Assembly: GCA_027623555.1 (NCBI GenBank)
Contig: JAQBSZ010000001.1
Location: forward strand, 228,061 to 292,060
Direction: 5' to 3'
From: Pseudomonadota bacterium
GTDB taxonomy: Bacteria > Pseudomonadota > Gammaproteobacteria > Pseudomonadales > Pseudohongiellaceae
Length of the DNA stretch: 64,000 bases
Shown here: positions 1 to 8,715 of the stretch, in pieces
Numbering within the stretch: position 1 is the first letter of the stretch
Layout: every line of letters starts with the position of its first letter
Made by a program: the position numbers and the translations under genes
Notes under the pieces: generated by a model
Told to the model about the DNA's origin: nothing
Database searches by the model: none
The model's input: the letters and a program-made list of their open reading frames with translations, nothing else

Positions 1-39
1 GCTACACTGGCGATATTGAATGCCAGAAGGTGTTTAGAG

Positions 40-363
40 ATGCGTAAATTTAACAGATTGAATAGCTTAACCAAATTAACCGGTGCAGCACTCGCTTGCG
101 TACTACTGGTTGCCTGTCAGAACAGTGGTCCGGCGTTTCACCGCATGGACCGGAGTGAGCTGCAGGCATACAATGATACGGTCGAGGTTCCCGATATGGT
201 GTACTGTTTCGAGGAAGTCAGGACTGGTTCTTTCATCAAGAAAAAGTATTGTCTGACGCTACAGGAAATCGCCGATGCCCTGGAAGATAATTCCAATTAT
301 GTCGGCACCATCAATTATGATGGCGGTGGGCGTGCCTTTACTCCTGGATACAACCGGAACTAG
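40..363 (+). CDS. Small lipoprotein of unknown function
   Basis: Encodes 107 residues. The ATG at 40 is preceded by AGAAGG at about ten bases, which favours it over an in-frame TTG at 16. Residues 1-26 form a lipoprotein signal: basic start, hydrophobic core, and an LVAC lipobox with the lipidated Cys at 26. The mature part is about 80 residues, has two further cysteines (in VYCFEE and KYCLT) that could pair, and ends in a Gly-rich tail. I do not recognise a family. It is followed by a hairpin at 380-416, so it is probably transcribed alone or is the last gene of an operon entering from the left. Confidence 0.75.
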   Translation: MRKFNRLNSLTKLTGAALACVLLVACQNSGPAFHRMDRSELQAYNDTVEVPDMVYCFEEVRTGSFIKKKYCLTLQEIADALEDNSNYVGTINYDGGGRAFTPGYNRN

Positions 364-379
364 TTATAAAGTTATATAA

Positions 380-416
380 GGACAGATTTATTTTAGACAG
401 GAAAATAGATCTGTCC
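380..416. repeat. Imperfect inverted repeat, hairpin after the lipoprotein gene
   Basis: GGACAGATTTATTTT is mirrored by AAAATAGATCTGTCC across a 6-base loop, about 14 of 16 positions pairing. It lies 17 bases after the stop codon of the lipoprotein gene and faces the convergent arsI gene. It could end transcription from both sides. GACAGAT/ATCTGTCC ends resemble other extragenic hairpins in this window (15608-15681, 30858-30880). Confidence 0.6.
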
Positions 417-452
417 CTCTTTCCAGTCGCTCTTTCCTGTCCCTTTCCCCAG

Positions 453-851
453 TTAAAGAATCTCCGTTTCCTTTGAATCGCCAAAGGTTTGAATTGCTTC
501 CAGGGTATGGAAATTTTCCCAGGGGATGTCTGCCGGATCTCTAGTCCAGAATTTATTGGCTCTGGCATAACAGCAACTTCGGTTCTCTTCCTTAAGTCCG
601 TTTATTTCTGCACCTTTGAGCCGATCTTCAATCTCTGCCAGCTCGGCGTCACTGTCGACCTGGAAGCCAAGGTGATTGAGTCCGACTTTACCGCAGCGCT
701 CCGAAATGGCGAAATTGACAGCAGGATCATCGAGCATCCACTTCGCATAATCATCCTTGATCACATCGGCTTTGTGACCGAACAGAGTACTGTAAAAGCC
801 GATACCTTTATCCAGGTCTTCGACTGACACATGAACATGTAAGCGTTTCAT
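453..851 (-). CDS. arsI: ArsI-type dioxygenase (VOC fold, organoarsenical C-As lyase / CadI family)
   Basis: 132 residues, starting at the ATG at 851 with AAAGAGG about eight bases upstream; an open extension to 971 lacks such a site. The N-terminus KRLHVHVSVEDLD and the CCYA motif (Cys93-Cys94) are diagnostic of the ArsI/CadI branch of vicinal-oxygen-chelate proteins. His5, His60 and Glu112 sit where the family's Fe(II) ligands are expected, and the vicinal cysteines bind trivalent organoarsenicals. Known ArsI enzymes cleave the carbon-arsenic bond of methylarsenite and aromatic arsenicals; this activity is inferred from motifs. It is 37 bases downstream of arsR on the same strand, so the two form a minimal arsRI unit. 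No arsenite pump or arsenate reductase lies nearby. Confidence 0.85.
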   Translation of the reverse strand: MKRLHVHVSVEDLDKGIGFYSTLFGHKADVIKDDYAKWMLDDPAVNFAISERCGKVGLNHLGFQVDSDAELAEIEDRLKGAEINGLKEENRSCCYARANKFWTRDPADIPWENFHTLEAIQTFGDSKETEIL

Positions 852-888
852 TCGCGGAGCCTCTTTGTCGTGTGAAATTAATCTGTCT

Positions 889-1212
889 CTATGTCGCACA
901 CGTGCTGTTGCAAGACGAGGACTCGAAACTACCCTGACAACAATCTTCCACCAGGTAAGCAAGCAGGTCATTAATAACTCGGAAATTGGGTGAATAGATC
1001 AAAGACCGCCCATCGCGTTTCACAGCTATCAACCCGGCCTGTTTCAGATTGCGCAGATGAAAAGACAGGGTGGCGCCGGGCAGATCAAACTCTGCAGCCA
1101 TGACGCCAACTACCTGCCCTGCTGGTCCCTGTTTGACAAGGTAACGAAAGATTTCCAGGCGTGTCTCATGGGCCAGCGCGGCGAATGCCTGGGATGCTGC
1201 AAATATTTCCAT
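889..1212 (-). CDS. arsR: ArsR-family arsenic-responsive repressor
   Basis: 107 residues from the ATG at 1212; an alternative ATG at 1251 adds 13 residues, and neither has a clear ribosome binding site. A winged helix-turn-helix spans about residues 10-80, with recognition helix ATLSFHLRNLKQAG. The inducer site is not the usual helix-3 Cys pair. Instead the cysteines are at the C-terminus: Cys91-Cys92, Cys101 and Cys105, an arrangement known from atypical ArsR proteins such as that of Acidithiobacillus. It is probably an autorepressor: a perfect 24-base palindrome overlaps its start codon. Co-transcribed with arsI. Confidence 0.88.
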   Translation of the reverse strand: MEIFAASQAFAALAHETRLEIFRYLVKQGPAGQVVGVMAAEFDLPGATLSFHLRNLKQAGLIAVKRDGRSLIYSPNFRVINDLLAYLVEDCCQGSFESSSCNSTCAT

Positions 1213-1234
1213 ATTTCCAATATATTGGAAATAT
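1211..1234. promoter_or_regulatory. Perfect 24-bp palindrome, likely ArsR operator
   Basis: The 12-base arm ATATTTCCAATA is followed at once by its exact reverse complement, with no spacer. The palindrome covers the proposed arsR start codon at 1212 and the bases just upstream, where bound repressor would block transcription or initiation. ArsR/SmtB repressors typically bind such AT-rich dyads near their own promoters. If the longer start at 1251 is used, the site is inside the coding sequence. The binding assignment is inference. Confidence 0.7.
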
Positions 1235-1265
1235 AAATTCCTGGCAATCATTTTTTTGTGTTAAT

Positions 1266-1799
1266 TCAGTCGATTATTCTTTCCAGGCGAAAAGTCAGCA
1301 AGGGGCCATAGCGCCAAATCAGCGAATCATCCTGGAGTTCCCGTTCAACGGTGATGGGCATGTCCTGCGGACGCAGGACATGAACGCCGTTCTCAAATGA
1401 AGCCGCTACCGAGATTGGGGCGCCATTGGTGGATGGGGCGCCGATGTCGTTAACCCCATTTTCGTAGCTGCCATCGGCGCGCATGTCATGGGTCACGCCT
1501 CCCGCGGTAATGACAACTCGATTACCACATTGTTCGATACGCTGCAGGTTGCCTATGCTGCTTTTTGCTCCAGCAGGCCCCGCAATGACTTCCACGATTT
1601 TCCACATGCCGCGCATGTCAAAAACTTCGGCAGCGAGCGGTTCAGTACACCTCGACAGCACAGGTGGTGGCATGGTTTTCCAGTACCCAGGTGGCGTGTG
1701 GGCTATCGGGATATCGTCGGCCATAACCAGCTCGTCTGCAGAGAGTAAAGGAGCAGAGATTATCAGTGCCAATGCCATTGTCTGATGGAGTCGTTTCAT
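1266..1799 (-). CDS. Exported protein of unknown function
   Basis: 177 residues with an N-terminal signal peptide of about 21 residues (MKRLHQTMALALIISAPLLS). The mature protein has a proline-rich beginning (HTPPGYWKTMPPPVLSRC), two cysteines (about positions 51 and 91) that could form a disulfide, and a probable beta-rich C-terminal half. I do not recognise a family; the pattern recalls small periplasmic lipocalin-like proteins but that is only an impression. It ends 53 bases upstream of the arsR start on the same strand and might be co-expressed in reverse order, but there is no functional link to arsenic in its sequence. Confidence 0.7.
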   Translation of the reverse strand: MKRLHQTMALALIISAPLLSADELVMADDIPIAHTPPGYWKTMPPPVLSRCTEPLAAEVFDMRGMWKIVEVIAGPAGAKSSIGNLQRIEQCGNRVVITAGGVTHDMRADGSYENGVNDIGAPSTNGAPISVAASFENGVHVLRPQDMPITVERELQDDSLIWRYGPLLTFRLERIID

Positions 1800-1915
1800 G
1801 GGTTCGCTTCTTCAGTCATGCAGGGATGGTTCCTTAAGCAGCATTTATTACTCGGTGAAATCTACTGTATTATGGATTTCATTCCAATAACAACACTCTT
1901 TCCCGGGAAGCGATC

Positions 1916-3847
1916 ATGAGAACTCCAACCACATCGCTCGTGCTTTTGTTCTGCTGCGCCTTATTAAATACCTGCTCCGAGCCGTCTCGGAATACCGAAC
2001 CTGCCAATTACGACTGGGTAAATTACGGCAACGATGCAGGCCATTCCAAGTATGCGCCACTCGATCAGATCAACCGGGACAACGCCCGGAATCTGGATAT
2101 TGCCTGGATCTGGGAATCGGTGGACAACGCCGCGGTCCTCGAGCGCCCGCAACATGTCCCGTCCGGTTTCAAGGCCACACCAATCACCAGAAATGGCCTG
2201 CTCTATGTCAGCACACCCCTGGGTCATGTCGCTGCACTGGATGCCAGAACAGGAGAGGAAAAATGGGTATTTAATTCCTTTACCTGGGAGCATGGCAGGC
2301 CCGCCAATAACGGCTTTAATCATCGCGGCGTTACTTACTGGGAAAAGACTACGCCTGATGGTATGCAGCCACGCATCATTATGAGTACAGCTAATGCGTT
2401 TCTGTGGTCACTGGATGCCAAGACTGGTGAGCCCGATCCGACCTTCGGCACTAACGGTAAGGTTGATCTAACGCTTGGCCTGGGCCGTGCGGTGGACCGA
2501 TCCATGATTGCCCACTCGGCCGCGGTCACTATCGTCGGGGATACAGTAATACTCGGTTCAGTTGTGTATGACGACCCCATGTTTGATCGCAAGCCGGCGC
2601 GGCTCATCGATCTGCCACCTGGACATGTGCGTGGATTCGACCTGAACACCGGGGAGCAGAAGTGGATCTTTCACACTATTCCTCAACAGGGTGAAGTGGG
2701 CAATGATACCTGGGAAGACGATTCCTGGCAGGTTACCGGAGCCACCAACATCTGGACACATCTCAGTGCCGATCCCGAACTCGGCTATGTCTACTTACCA
2801 ATAGGTACACCAGGGAACGATTGGTATGGCGGTCAACGCCTGGGCGATAATTTATTTGGCACTACCCTGGTGGCATTAGACGCTGCCACCGGTGAGCGCA
2901 TCTGGCACTACCAGATCGTGCATCATGAACTGTGGGATTACGATCCACCGGCGGCCCCGACTCTTGTAGATCTCACCGTCGATGGGCGGGATATCAAAGC
3001 ACTGGCGCAGGTTTCCAAGCAGGGTTTTATCTATGTACTGGACAGGGAGACTGGTGAACCGGTGTGGCCGATCGAGGAACGCCCGGTACCGGCAAGCACG
3101 GTTCCCGGCGAGCGTGTCTCGCCAACCCAACCCTTTCCAACCCGGCCCGCGCCGTTTGAACAACAAGGCATTTCCGAAGCGACACTTATCGACTACACGC
3201 CGGAATTAAGAGCAGAAGCGTTACAGATCATCAGTTCTTTCGATTACGGCATGTTGTACACACCACCATCGTTACGGGGAACGATCAATCTTCCCGGCTG
3301 GACTGGCGGCGCGGAATGGAGTGGGGCAGCATTCGATCCGGAAACGTCCATGTACTATATCCCCTCCGTAACCAGCCCCATTGTCGTACAGCTCATCGAG
3401 CAGGACCGAGCCGTTACCGAATTTCGTTACGTGCGCGATGGTATGCGCAATGTAGATGGACCCCAGGGTTTGCCGATAACGAAACCGCCCTACGGTCGCA
3501 TCAGTGCTGTTAACCTGGATACAGGGGACTATGCCTGGGTGCGAGCCAATGCCGAAGGGATACGCCAGCGGCTAATCGACATGGGCATCGCCGACCCGGG
3601 TCCGGTCGGCGTCACAAATATCGCGCCGTTGCTGGTAACCAAATCACTGCTGTTTCAGGCCATCACCGACGGTGAACCAGTGCTGCGCGCCATGGACAAA
3701 CAAACCGGAGAAACTGTTTACGATTTCTACTTGCCGGCAATCCCGCAAGGAGCTCCCATGACCTACATGATCGATGGCAAGCAATATATCTCGGTGGCAT
3801 CCGGCGGCGGAGCCGATGCGAGCCTGGTAACAGTGGCGTTACCATAG
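1916..3847 (+). CDS. PQQ-dependent dehydrogenase, glucose/quinate dehydrogenase-like beta-propeller
   Basis: 643 residues; GGGAAG lies seven bases before the ATG. The signal ends near Cys20 (ALLNTC), a weak lipobox, so the protein is either a lipoprotein or periplasmic. The rest is an eight-bladed quinoprotein propeller with repeats such as VAALDARTGEEKWVF and GFDLNTGEQKWIF. The block HHELWDYDPPAAPTLVDL and the end GAPMTYMIDGKQYISVASGG are characteristic of the membrane glucose/quinate/shikimate dehydrogenase group, but the five N-terminal membrane helices of that group are absent. There is no CxxCH, so electrons must leave to a separate carrier. Substrate is not predictable beyond sugar or alcohol. 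No pqq biosynthesis genes are in the window. Confidence 0.88.
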   Translation: MRTPTTSLVLLFCCALLNTCSEPSRNTEPANYDWVNYGNDAGHSKYAPLDQINRDNARNLDIAWIWESVDNAAVLERPQHVPSGFKATPITRNGLLYVSTPLGHVAALDARTGEEKWVFNSFTWEHGRPANNGFNHRGVTYWEKTTPDGMQPRIIMSTANAFLWSLDAKTGEPDPTFGTNGKVDLTLGLGRAVDRSMIAHSAAVTIVGDTVILGSVVYDDPMFDRKPARLIDLPPGHVRGFDLNTGEQKWIFHTIPQQGEVGNDTWEDDSWQVTGATNIWTHLSADPELGYVYLPIGTPGNDWYGGQRLGDNLFGTTLVALDAATGERIWHYQIVHHELWDYDPPAAPTLVDLTVDGRDIKALAQVSKQGFIYVLDRETGEPVWPIEERPVPASTVPGERVSPTQPFPTRPAPFEQQGISEATLIDYTPELRAEALQIISSFDYGMLYTPPSLRGTINLPGWTGGAEWSGAAFDPETSMYYIPSVTSPIVVQLIEQDRAVTEFRYVRDGMRNVDGPQGLPITKPPYGRISAVNLDTGDYAWVRANAEGIRQRLIDMGIADPGPVGVTNIAPLLVTKSLLFQAITDGEPVLRAMDKQTGETVYDFYLPAIPQGAPMTYMIDGKQYISVASGGGADASLVTVALP

Positions 3848-3865
3848 ATAGCTTGAAGCGTTTTT

Positions 3866-4930
3866 CTACTTCTGTAAATTTCCAGAGAATGGCAACGCTA
3901 ATTCACGGGTTATCTCTGCCGCAGGTATTGGCCTGCAGCCGCTCGTGTCAGTACCACTCCACAGGGAAGAAAAATCATCCAGGCCCTGCTTTTGCGCAAA
4001 ACTGCGTAAGGGCGCGATAGCCGTTGCGGTTAAAGGAAAGTCTGGCATTCCTTCACGGATAGCGCCCAGCTCTTCAATCAGGCGATTACGAATAGCTCTT
4101 GCAGGACGACCGGTGAAGAGATTGGTCAATACAGTATCGGCTGCTGTTGCCCGGGCAAGCGCCGCCCTGTGCAGATCGCTGGTGGTAGCCTCCGGACAGT
4201 GCAGATAACTCGTACCCACCTGCACACCCGCAGCACCTGCTGCCATCGCCGCAGCGACAGTTTTGGCTGTGGCGATCCCTCCTGCAGCGATCACTGGAAC
4301 ACTCACCGAGCCGAACATTTTCTCCAGCAGGTCGAATGTACTCAATTGACCGGCAAGGTCGTTGCTCAGGAAAATTCCGCGGTGACCGCCGGCTTCAACG
4401 CCCTGGGCGATGATGGCATCGACACCTTGCGCCTGCAGCCAGATTGCTTCGTCTGCCGTGGTGGCGGTCGAAAGAACTCGCGATCCCCAGCTCTTTACCT
4501 TAGCCAGAAGTGAAGCATTGGGTAAACCAAAATGAAAACTCACGACTGCCGGTTTGAATTCTTCCAGCACTTCAGTGTGTTGTTCGTTAAAAGGTGCCCG
4601 GCCCGGACCAGAGTTAATGGACCGAATGTCCAATCCAAATTCAGCATAGTAAGGTGCCAGTAACGCTCGCCATGCAGCTTCTTTCGCAGGATCTATTGTC
4701 GGTGGTTCATGACAGAAAAAATTTACGTTGAACGGATGCGCTGTCTGTTGAGTGATGGCGAGTAACTCTTCGCGTATCTGTTCCGGACCCAGCATGGCAC
4801 AGGGAAGGGAGCCGAGGCCGCCGGCATTGGCCACCGCGATCGCAAGCAGGCTGTCCTGCACTCCGGCCATCGGCGCCTGAACGACAGGAAAGCGGATATC
4901 AATATCCAGGGCTTTTTGTAGAGTTGTCAT
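3866..4930 (-). CDS. nmo: Nitronate monooxygenase (2-nitropropane dioxygenase family)
   Basis: 354 residues of FMN-binding TIM barrel. N-terminal RFPVVQAPMAGVQDS and the block QGVEAGGHRG, which carries the catalytic-type His, are hallmarks of class I nitronate monooxygenases; AAGGI and GVQVGTSYL form the phosphate-binding part. The family oxidises nitronates such as propionate 3-nitronate to aldehyde or ketone plus nitrite. I place the start at the ATG at 4930, not 4939, because the second copy of this region (31144-31146) starts at the equivalent ATG, eight bases after the lrp stop codon. Here the upstream lrp gene survives only as a 69-base remnant (4942-5010). Confidence 0.9.
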   Translation of the reverse strand: MTTLQKALDIDIRFPVVQAPMAGVQDSLLAIAVANAGGLGSLPCAMLGPEQIREELLAITQQTAHPFNVNFFCHEPPTIDPAKEAAWRALLAPYYAEFGLDIRSINSGPGRAPFNEQHTEVLEEFKPAVVSFHFGLPNASLLAKVKSWGSRVLSTATTADEAIWLQAQGVDAIIAQGVEAGGHRGIFLSNDLAGQLSTFDLLEKMFGSVSVPVIAAGGIATAKTVAAAMAAGAAGVQVGTSYLHCPEATTSDLHRAALARATAADTVLTNLFTGRPARAIRNRLIEELGAIREGMPDFPLTATAIAPLRSFAQKQGLDDFSSLWSGTDTSGCRPIPAAEITRELALPFSGNLQK

Positions 4931-4941
4931 GGAATGCATGA

Positions 4942-5010
4942 AACTTGAGAGTTTTGGGGCGGCACAGTTGAGTTCTTGGTTGCCGTTACTGTGATGTGCG
5001 AATGAATCTC
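4942..5010 (-). pseudogene. Remnant of the 3' end of an lrp/asnC-family gene
   Basis: Read on the minus strand these 23 codons give EIHSHITVTATKNSTVPPQN followed by SQV. The intact Lrp protein encoded at 31155-31628 ends EIHSHIAVTEIKNSTVLPLH then SQV: 17 of 23 residues match. The original stop codon is changed to a Ser codon (TCA), and everything upstream is gone, replaced by a GTGTCCCC-type inverted repeat at 5022. The distance from this remnant to the nmo start is the same as from the intact lrp to the nmo fragment at 31146. It has no coding function now. Confidence 0.85.
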
Positions 5011-5021
5011 ATCGGGGGGTA

Positions 5022-5116
5022 GGGGAAACTAACAATTTAACAACATAAGTGCCCGATTTTTTTGAAAAACCTAATAGTCAAGTACAAAGCTAAGTTGTTA
5101 ATTTGTTAGTGTCCCC
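5022..5116. repeat. REP-like extragenic inverted repeat
   Basis: The 23-base arm at 5022-5044 (GGGGAAACTAACAATTTAAC then AAC) is mirrored by 5094-5116 (GTTGTTAATTTGTTAGTGTC then CCC) with about two mismatches, around a 49-base centre. It sits where the body of the lost lrp gene should be. The same end sequence is found at 17410-17475 and 12724-12797. Such elements resemble REP sequences associated with IS200-type REP transposases; no such transposase is present here. Confidence 0.75.
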
Positions 5117-5198
5117 ATTTATCGTGCAACCGCTTTAGCGGGCAATAATAAACTGGCACAACCTTGCAGGGTACCGGTTTATTGGCTTGAAGCTGGGG

Positions 5199-6200
5199 CT
5201 ACAGTTGTGCTGCCTCCGCCTCTTGCCGTCTGGCGCCTCCGAGGATTCCCGGAAACGCATAGTTGCCTTCGTGACAGGCATATTCATACATCGCTTCCTC
5301 GGTTGGTTTGCGATTCATGGCAACCTCACCAGTCCAGGGACGTCGATAGGTCAACGGATCCTCGATGGTAAATGCATACTTAATCTTGTCCTGCTCGATC
5401 AATTCGAAGCGTTCGGTAATGGTCATCTGATCCGAGCTATCGCGGAACGACTGTTGAGGATGAAAGTTTTGAGTTTTCACAACCAGGGTGTCTCCATCCC
5501 AGTAGCCCACCGAATCGCCCATCCATTTCTCGAAATCGGCAGCACCGTGGTCTTTATCCAACGGGATGATGCGCGCATCGTGTACCATCTCCACCAGGAT
5601 CATTACGTGGTCCGGTGTCTGCACGATCTGGTAATTGCTGTTATAGAGAGTCGGTAACATAGGTGGCCCGGAACCGGAACTGAAGGTAAGCAGACAGCGT
5701 TCCGCCAGCCCTCTTAGTTCGGGCCCATCGAAGGGCTCCACACCAGGTCTTGCGCGCCATTGATCGCGTAGTGAATTTTGCGGGCGGTCGCCTTCAAGAA
5801 ACGGAATCTGGCCATTCGCTGGATCGACAATAATAGAAGTACGATATTCACCATTAATCTGAATGGCGTCGTCACGTGGGTCCCACCAGAAACTGTTATA
5901 GCCGGCATCGGCATTGCCATCGGTAGGCGGCCCACGTTCGGGGTCAATATCTGCCCCGCCGCGCGTATACCGATCGCGCCATCCCTGTTGCAGGTCGTTG
6001 GCCTCTGCTTCGGTTAAGAAGCCTTTTTCGCCAAACTCTTCGGTTCGTACCAAGGGTGTCTGAGACGAATTGGTCCAGATGCCCTGTAGATCCGCTCGCC
6101 CGTCGGCTGTTCTCGGCATCTGCCAGGTCTGGGCTGAAGCATTGATGAGGATCAGTGTTGTAGAACCCAATCCCAGTAACATGCTCAGGATAATTTTCAT
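5199..6200 (-). CDS. Exported protein of the PRTADGRADLQGIW family, function unknown (paralogue A)
   Basis: 333 residues; AGGAG lies nine bases upstream of the ATG. A signal peptide of about 23 residues ends at ASA. The mature protein begins TWQMPRTADGRADLQGIWTN, the signature of a widespread but uncharacterised family of secreted proteins. Two paralogues follow at 10609 and 11642. Shared landmarks are CLLTFSSGSGPPMLPTLYNS, an HVMILVEMVHDARIIPLD core, GYWDGDTLVVKTQNF, an ITERF segment, a DPLTYRRPWTGE motif and EYACHEGNY near the end. The conserved cysteines before GPP and in the EYACHEGNY motif may pair. It probably folds as an all-beta periplasmic domain. Co-localisation with quinoproteins suggests a role in the same periplasmic oxidation system, but no reaction is known. 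Confidence 0.82.
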   Translation of the reverse strand: MKIILSMLLGLGSTTLILINASAQTWQMPRTADGRADLQGIWTNSSQTPLVRTEEFGEKGFLTEAEANDLQQGWRDRYTRGGADIDPERGPPTDGNADAGYNSFWWDPRDDAIQINGEYRTSIIVDPANGQIPFLEGDRPQNSLRDQWRARPGVEPFDGPELRGLAERCLLTFSSGSGPPMLPTLYNSNYQIVQTPDHVMILVEMVHDARIIPLDKDHGAADFEKWMGDSVGYWDGDTLVVKTQNFHPQQSFRDSSDQMTITERFELIEQDKIKYAFTIEDPLTYRRPWTGEVAMNRKPTEEAMYEYACHEGNYAFPGILGGARRQEAEAAQL

Positions 6201-6501
6201 GTTTGAGCTCTCCTATAATTGAATCGAATAGCCAGTAAGTCTGTTTTCGAGCTTACTCGCAATGAATAGCTGCCTCAATATAAAGTAGACAACAGGGGTG
6301 GAATCGAGGATGGAACAGCAAGTCTCCGCGGTGTATAGGCAGAATTAAAGCCAACTCCATTTAAGTCCATGCCTTCTTTGTTGGGGAACATTAACCTGCT
6401 TGCGCGTTAAAACCCTGGCAGCCAGTAGTCTTAGGAAACATTCAAGAATACTCGCACAACTCGATCTGCGGCGCTGCCCTGCCTGGCGGAATAGAGCTGG
6501 C
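6201..6501. other. Intergenic stretch with no gene
   Basis: About 300 bases between the exported protein gene at 5199-6200 and the 3' end of the quinoprotein gene at 6502. I see no credible coding sequence, RNA gene or strong hairpin. It presumably holds the promoter of the 5199-6200 gene near 6210-6300 and the end of the upstream transcript. Confidence 0.5.
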
Positions 6502-8676
6502 TTAGTCTTTCAACCTGAACACGTGCAGCGCGTTGCCAGTGCGAGGGTGATGAATCTCCGGTGCGAGCGACGCCGGACCCATCCTCGGGCTACCGCCCCC
6601 GAGTCCAGTCGACACCACGATATACTGTGTGCCGTCCACCTGAAACGAGACTGGAAAGCCCTGCACCGACGTGCCGAGTCTGGTTTGCCACAGCAACTCA
6701 CCGGTCTTCACGTCGACTGCTCGAAAGCGGCGGTCGAGATCGCCGACAAAGGCGAGCCCACCCGCCGTCGAGAGCACACCGGTCAGGAACGGCGCCCGTT
6801 GCTCGAGGCTCCAGACCTCCTGCATCGTCTCGACATCATACGCGGCGAGCTTGCCGAGGTTGCCGTTGGTTCCTGGCATCTCCAGAAACGGTCGCGACCG
6901 CATCCCGACGCCGCCGGAACCTTCTACGAGTGCCACCTCTCCACCAGTCATCTCCATACAAGTCTGGGCCAGGGGGATGACGAGGAGTCCTTCACCCGGG
7001 TGATAGCTCATCGGGTGCCAGTTCTTGCCGCCAGCGGTGCTGGGACACGACGATATTGCCTCATTGACCCTGGCGTTGCGAATGTCCTGCCGATACGTCA
7101 CGGCGCCGGTGTCCGGGTCGATCCGCTCGAACACGTTTTGATAAACCGTTTCCTTGAAGTCAAGAAACTCGCCGGTTCTGCGGTCGTTCTTCCACAAGAT
7201 GCCGTGCTTGCCGACACTGAACACCACGGGACGCCCCGCGACATCGACTAGCACCCTCTCGAACACCTCATCAAGATCGAGCGTTTCGCCGGGGACATGC
7301 TGGAAGTACCACTCCAACGCGCCATCGTCTGGGTGAAGCGCAAGGGTCGAGTTGGTGTAGAGCGCCGCGTCGTCCACTGTCATGCCGCGACTCGCCGCCA
7401 CCCACGGTTTCGGCTGCGCCACACCGAAGTAGATGAGGTCCAGGACCGGGTCGTAGCTGCCCGTAATCCAGGTATCGCCACCGCCGCGGACCTCGTCGGG
7501 CAGGTTCGCCCAGGTGTCGCCGCCCGGCTCGTCCGATCGTGCGACAGTGTTGAAGGTCCAGAGCGATTGACCGGTGTCGGCGTCGATCCCGCTGATGTAG
7601 CAGCCGACCGGGCTGAAGCGCTCACAACCGTTGAGCCCTTGCACGATCTTGCCGCGCACGACAATCGGGCCGCTCGTGCTTTGGTGACCCTGGGTGTTGT
7701 CGCCGAACCGCATGGTCCACAGCATCTCGCCGGTGGCCGCATCGAGCGCGACCATCCGTGCATCGGATGTAGCCAGAAAGACCTTGTCCTCGTAGACCGC
7801 AAGGTTGCGGCTCATCCCGGAGTATGACTGGGCTTCAATCCCTACTTCATGCTCCCAGATCAGGTCACCGCTGCGCCCGTCGAGCGCCTGCACCAAATTG
7901 CCGAAATTGGTCACATAAATAACCCCGTCGTGCACGATCGGTGACGGTGCATTCCATCCGCCTTCGGTCATCGACCATGTCCACGCGAGTTCGAGGTCCT
8001 GCACGTTGTCTCGGGTAATCGTGTCAAGCGCACTGTAGCTCCAGGCCGCGTAGTTGCCCCGGATCATCAGCCAGTCGTCGGGAGAGGGAGACCGCAGCAT
8101 CTCATCGGTGACCGGTCGGAAGTTGGGGACAGTTCCAGTTATTCTGAGCCCTGCCGGCGCGTTTTGTGATCGCCCCTGTGGTGCCGTCTGTGCTACGACC
8201 TGCGCTGCACGGACCGGGGTTGCTGTTGCTGGCCGTGCCGCCAACGCGCTAATCGACAGCGGCGTTGTAGCGGTCAGTTCGACGCCGCTCGCGGCAACGT
8301 CATTGGCCTGGAGCAGGTACGCCACAATGTCGACGTATGCCTGATCACCGAGGCTACCGGGTTGGTCAGGGGGCATCGTCGCGCGGATGCGGTTGAACAG
8401 GGCAGCAGGGCTCAAGTCAGCCCACAAGTTCATGAAATTCAAGCCGGCGAGCTGGGGCGCCTCGAAGCTGCCCTGAAAGTCGGTGCGGTGACAGCTCGCG
8501 CAGGCGCGCACGTAGACTTCGCCGCCGCGCATGGCCTGGTCCGCCGTGAACCCACCAGTCTGCTGAAGTTCCTGCGCAGTCGGGCTCGTCACTATCACAA
8601 TCGCCAGGACGCCGGTGATACCAGCAAAATATGTCGCCGTTACTCGTCGGCGTCGCGCGTCATTGCATTGGGTCAT
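6502..8676 (-). CDS. Quinohaemoprotein dehydrogenase: N-terminal cytochrome c plus PQQ beta-propeller
   Basis: 724 residues from the ATG at 8676, which has GGGAAGGA about nine bases upstream; an ATG at 8694 lies before that site and is less likely. A membrane-type signal segment (about 16-35) is followed by a class I cytochrome c domain with CASCH at residues 59-63 and a likely axial Met in [10 protein letters not shown]. The rest is a PQQ-type propeller with repeats such as [16 protein letters not shown] and [17 protein letters not shown]. The order is reversed compared with typical quinohaemoprotein alcohol dehydrogenases, whose haem domain is C-terminal. It would oxidise an alcohol or aldehyde in the periplasm. 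Base composition is visibly more GC-rich than the flanking genes, a possible sign of transfer. Confidence 0.87.
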   Translation of the reverse strand: MTQCNDARRRRVTATYFAGITGVLAIVIVTSPTAQELQQTGGFTADQAMRGGEVYVRACASCHRTDFQGSFEAPQLAGLNFMNLWADLSPAALFNRIRATMPPDQPGSLGDQAYVDIVAYLLQANDVAASGVELTATTPLSISALAARPATATPVRAAQVVAQTAPQGRSQNAPAGLRITGTVPNFRPVTDEMLRSPSPDDWLMIRGNYAAWSYSALDTITRDNVQDLELAWTWSMTEGGWNAPSPIVHDGVIYVTNFGNLVQALDGRSGDLIWEHEVGIEAQSYSGMSRNLAVYEDKVFLATSDARMVALDAATGEMLWTMRFGDNTQGHQSTSGPIVVRGKIVQGLNGCERFSPVGCYISGIDADTGQSLWTFNTVARSDEPGGDTWANLPDEVRGGGDTWITGSYDPVLDLIYFGVAQPKPWVAASRGMTVDDAALYTNSTLALHPDDGALEWYFQHVPGETLDLDEVFERVLVDVAGRPVVFSVGKHGILWKNDRRTGEFLDFKETVYQNVFERIDPDTGAVTYRQDIRNARVNEAISSCPSTAGGKNWHPMSYHPGEGLLVIPLAQTCMEMTGGEVALVEGSGGVGMRSRPFLEMPGTNGNLGKLAAYDVETMQEVWSLEQRAPFLTGVLSTAGGLAFVGDLDRRFRAVDVKTGELLWQTRLGTSVQGFPVSFQVDGTQYIVVSTGLGGGSPRMGPASLAPEIHHPRTGNALHVFRLKD

Positions 8677-8715
8677 TGCCAACGTCCTTCCCATTGTTCA
8701 AGCAGTCGAGTGCTG

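Noticed and set aside
6400..7251. 283-codon plus-strand frame antisense to the quinohaemoprotein gene
   Set aside because: A by-product of high GC content; composition rich in Arg and Pro and no ribosome binding site.
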